DNA from: Phaeoceros laevis
Taxonomy: Eukaryota > Anthocerotophyta > Anthocerotopsida > Notothyladales
Assembly: GCA_049999765.1 (NCBI GenBank)
Contig: JBNGIQ010009385.1
Coordinates: 1 to 56,456 of the forward strand
Reading direction: 5' to 3'
Length of the DNA stretch: 56,456 nucleotides
The notes beneath the pieces are model-generated. The model did not search any database. It saw nothing but the letters and a program-made list of their open reading frames with translations, and was not told the origin of the DNA. Of the stretch, positions 54,322-56,456 are shown piece after piece; within the stretch, counting starts at the first letter, position 1, and every line of letters starts with the position of its first letter. Made by a program: the position numbers and the translations under genes.

Positions 54322-55546
54322 ATGGAGTCGACGTCGGTGGACGTGGGTTTCCTGCGATCTCTGTACAAGGGCTTCGACAGAGTTTGTTGGTCATCGGAGT
54401 TTTCCCAGATGGAGAGCGTGGGTTTGATGGTCTTGGCAGGCATAGTAGGCGGATTCCTAATCGCTGGCGGGCACGCTGTTCTTGAACATGTTTGGTTCTA
54501 CTTCCTGAGCTTCTTGGATCGGCGAGGCCAGATTCGACGCCTGGCGCCTTCCATCCCTGTGACCATGGTGAACTACAGGAAGGAGAGCTTTTGGGCAGTG
54601 GCAATCGGGCCGATGCCCATTGCCGTTGGCGTCTGGCTTGGCAGGTGAGGACTGCTTCAGCTGCATTGGAATCCGTCCACCGGATGCATGATAGACAGTC
54701 TGGTTCATTTGTCAAGTGTGCAATTCGATTGCGGTTTACAAGCTGAAAGAAGTTGTGTTGCTGCAAATCTCATCCGTATCTGCTTCCAACTGAATTAACT
54801 GATTGTTCCAAAATTTTGCATGATTGATCACTGAACGATTGTTTCCAAGAGATGATCAGACGTTTGTGAAGTAGTGGCCCAGGGACTTGAACTGAGCCTA
54901 CAGGATTGTCTCTTTTGCGAAGCTGCCTGCCTGCCTGCCTTCCACTGAAACTCTCATTTTTGTGTTTGGCTTTGCGCATGCAACCTGTGTCAGGAAAGGG
55001 TACCTGGAGCCGGAGAAGTGGAGGTTCCAGGTGACGGTGGGGGAGCTGGTGAGCGCCTGGCTCTTCACCTGGGGCATCATGTTCCTTCACGACTTCTACT
55101 TTTACACGGTGCACAGCCTGATGCACCACTTCAAGACCATTTACCGCAACTTCCACGCGTGGCACCACTCCACCAAGGGCGACATCACCGTCTTCAGCAC
55201 CGCCTACGGCGACCTGCTGGACGTCGCGCTCACCTTCTCGCCCTTCTACGCGGCCGTCATGCTCTGGCTCCACAAGGTGCCCTCCTTCAACCTGCTACAC
55301 CTCATCTGCGTCGTCTGGGCGGTGAACGGGGTGGACCTCATGGGGCACTGCGGCTACCACCTGCCGGCTTGGGTATACGTGCCGGGCTCTTTCGGGGTCC
55401 TGCTCACCCCCTGCGCCCAGAGGCCCAAGCACCACTACATCCACCACCTCGACCCCAGGTTCAACCGCTCCCTCTACTTCACCTGGTGGGACAAGCTGGG
55501 AGGCACTTACAAGGACAAGCACCCCAAGATCGAAGTCTACTCTTAG
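54322..55546 (+). CDS. Membrane di-iron fatty acid hydroxylase/sterol desaturase family
   Basis: Two exons (54322-54644 and 54994-55546) join in phase to 291 residues. The protein has several hydrophobic segments (VLAGIVGGFLIAGG, IGPMPIAVGVWLG, ELVSAWLFTWGIMF) and the histidine clusters that bind the di-iron centre: HDFYFYTVHSLMHH, HAWHH and HYIHHLD. The ending FNRSLYFTWWDKLGGTY is typical of the family. Members sit in the ER membrane and oxidise sterols, sphingoid bases or wax aldehydes; I cannot assign a substrate. Exon 2 is much richer in GC than exon 1 and the intron. Confidence 0.88.
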
Positions 55547-56360
55547 GCGAATGTTGGAGATTTTCAAATTGCTGCCTCCGGATTCAATCTTAGGTAGCTG
55601 TTTGTCAGTCAGCTAGCTTGCTACAGCCGCTGCGATGAGAATAAATGTATATTGGATCGATGTCGAAGTGGGTGGCTGTAGCTACGAGGATCATCAGCTA
55701 GGCAGAATAGGCAGTCCTGAAGCTCGAAGCAGAAATGATGTCTGTTACAAGTGCCAACAACAACGAATTCGCTGCTGGTTGCTTGAGACTTTGTCGTAGC
55801 TGCATTTGCTGGCAGTCACGTAGCTAGGTTAATTAGGTTGCCTGTTAGAGTTCGAGACCTGGAATATTGACGGAATTGGGAGTTACCAAGTGGGGGAGAT
55901 GGAGCTCGTACAAATGTGTGTCCCCTAACGCATGCACGTAATTGGCGTGCGACAAAAATGGAATATAGTCAAGCTCCAAAACGAAATGAGTGTTGCTGTC
56001 TGAACGGGGCTGTCGCTTTTCGGGCCGTTTGGACGATTCTCTTCGGCGCATCTCAGTCGTGTGAAGCTTCGGCGTCTCTTTCTTCCATTTCAACTAACAG
56101 CAACTTGATCGGCACCTGGATGCACGGCGGCCAATGCGAAGGGAGTGTAAAGCCTAGTCTGCACGGAACCACGGAACGGAAGGTACGCAGGAAATGGCGT
56201 GCCTTCTTAATGCGGGCTGGCGGGTTGAAGGAGAGCAGGGCAGAGGCAGGCAGGGGCAAGGGTGCGGCCGGCGGCGCGGCCTGGGGCGGGGGACGTGCGG
56301 TCCTGTCATTGGTAGGATGAGGACCAGGTACGGAGCCCCTCGGCCGTAGCTGCTGCGGCT
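55547..56360. other. Intergenic
   Basis: 3' UTR of the hydroxylase gene (AATAAATG near 55640 could serve as polyadenylation signal) and the GC-rich upstream region of the next gene. No gene recognised. Confidence 0.4.
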
Positions 56361-56441
56361 ATGGACAGGGCGGAGGAGGAGGGGCTGGAAGCTGTGGTGG
56401 TGCTCCCAGCGTGGCTGCTGGTTGAGGAACATTTTTTGCAG
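56361..56441 (+). CDS. First coding exon of a gene leaving the window
   Basis: ATG at 56361 opens 27 codons (MDRAEEEGLEA, LPAWLLVEEHFLQ) up to a good donor site, TTGCAG|GTGAGT. The rest is beyond the window, so no function can be given. Confidence 0.5.
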
Positions 56442-56456
56442 GTGAGTGGAAGGCGG

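Noticed and set aside
55018-55593. 191-codon frame overlapping the hydroxylase exon
   Set aside because: Pro/Arg/His-rich shadow of the GC-rich exon in another frame.
55840-55870. tRNA-like B box (GTTCGAGACC)
   Set aside because: No matching acceptor stem or convincing A box; no cloverleaf could be drawn.

Overview
This window is nuclear DNA from a land plant. It has intron-rich genes with plant-type splice sites, a plant U2 snRNA gene with the plant upstream element, plastid ABC1 kinase, SKIP27 and XB3 homologues, and many PPR sequences. A PPR editing factor ending in DRH with a KP-type PG-box points to a lineage with U-to-C RNA editing (hornwort, fern or non-Selaginella lycophyte). This is inference; the species is not identified. 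All gene models were joined by hand from splice sites and reading phase.

Layout. 1-9 kb is mostly repeats: two copies of a receptor-kinase gene fragment flank a 3.0-kb terminal-inverted-repeat transposon (4259-7281), with one intact gene for a secreted 3D-domain protein (2832-3512). 9-13.6 kb carries three minus-strand genes: a long coiled-coil protein, a divergent TBP-like protein without the DNA-intercalating phenylalanines, and a small membrane protein. 13.9-16.9 kb is a DEAD-box helicase (RH17/Dbp7 type). 17-19 kb is AT-rich, with a minisatellite spanning an assembly gap. 19-20.6 kb is a four-exon O-methyltransferase. 20.9-24.1 kb encodes a U-box protein with three SPRY domains. 24.9-27.7 kb is an ABC1K3-like kinase.

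28.9-38.9 kb holds a U2 snRNA gene, a giant PPR protein, a KEOPS Pcc1 subunit and a PPR-DYW(DRH) protein. Both PPR proteins carry an N-terminal PDF-like motif otherwise known from organellar single-strand DNA-binding (OSB) proteins. 39.6-44.6 kb has a C1D/Rrp47 exosome cofactor, an XB3-type ankyrin-RING ligase and an unrecognised gene. 45-52 kb is AT-rich, with one nine-exon coiled-coil gene and a PPR pseudogene. 52.4-56.4 kb has a SKIP27-like F-box protein, a fatty-acid-hydroxylase family enzyme and the first exon of a gene that leaves the window.

Common themes are RNA biology (U2, RH17, C1D, Pcc1, two organellar PPR factors) and ubiquitin ligases (U-box/SPRY, XB3, SKIP27). The genes are separate transcription units. 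Three observations deserve most attention: the TBP-like protein, the U-box/triple-SPRY architecture, and the PDF-PPR pair with repeated L-motif insertions and a DRH-type deaminase.
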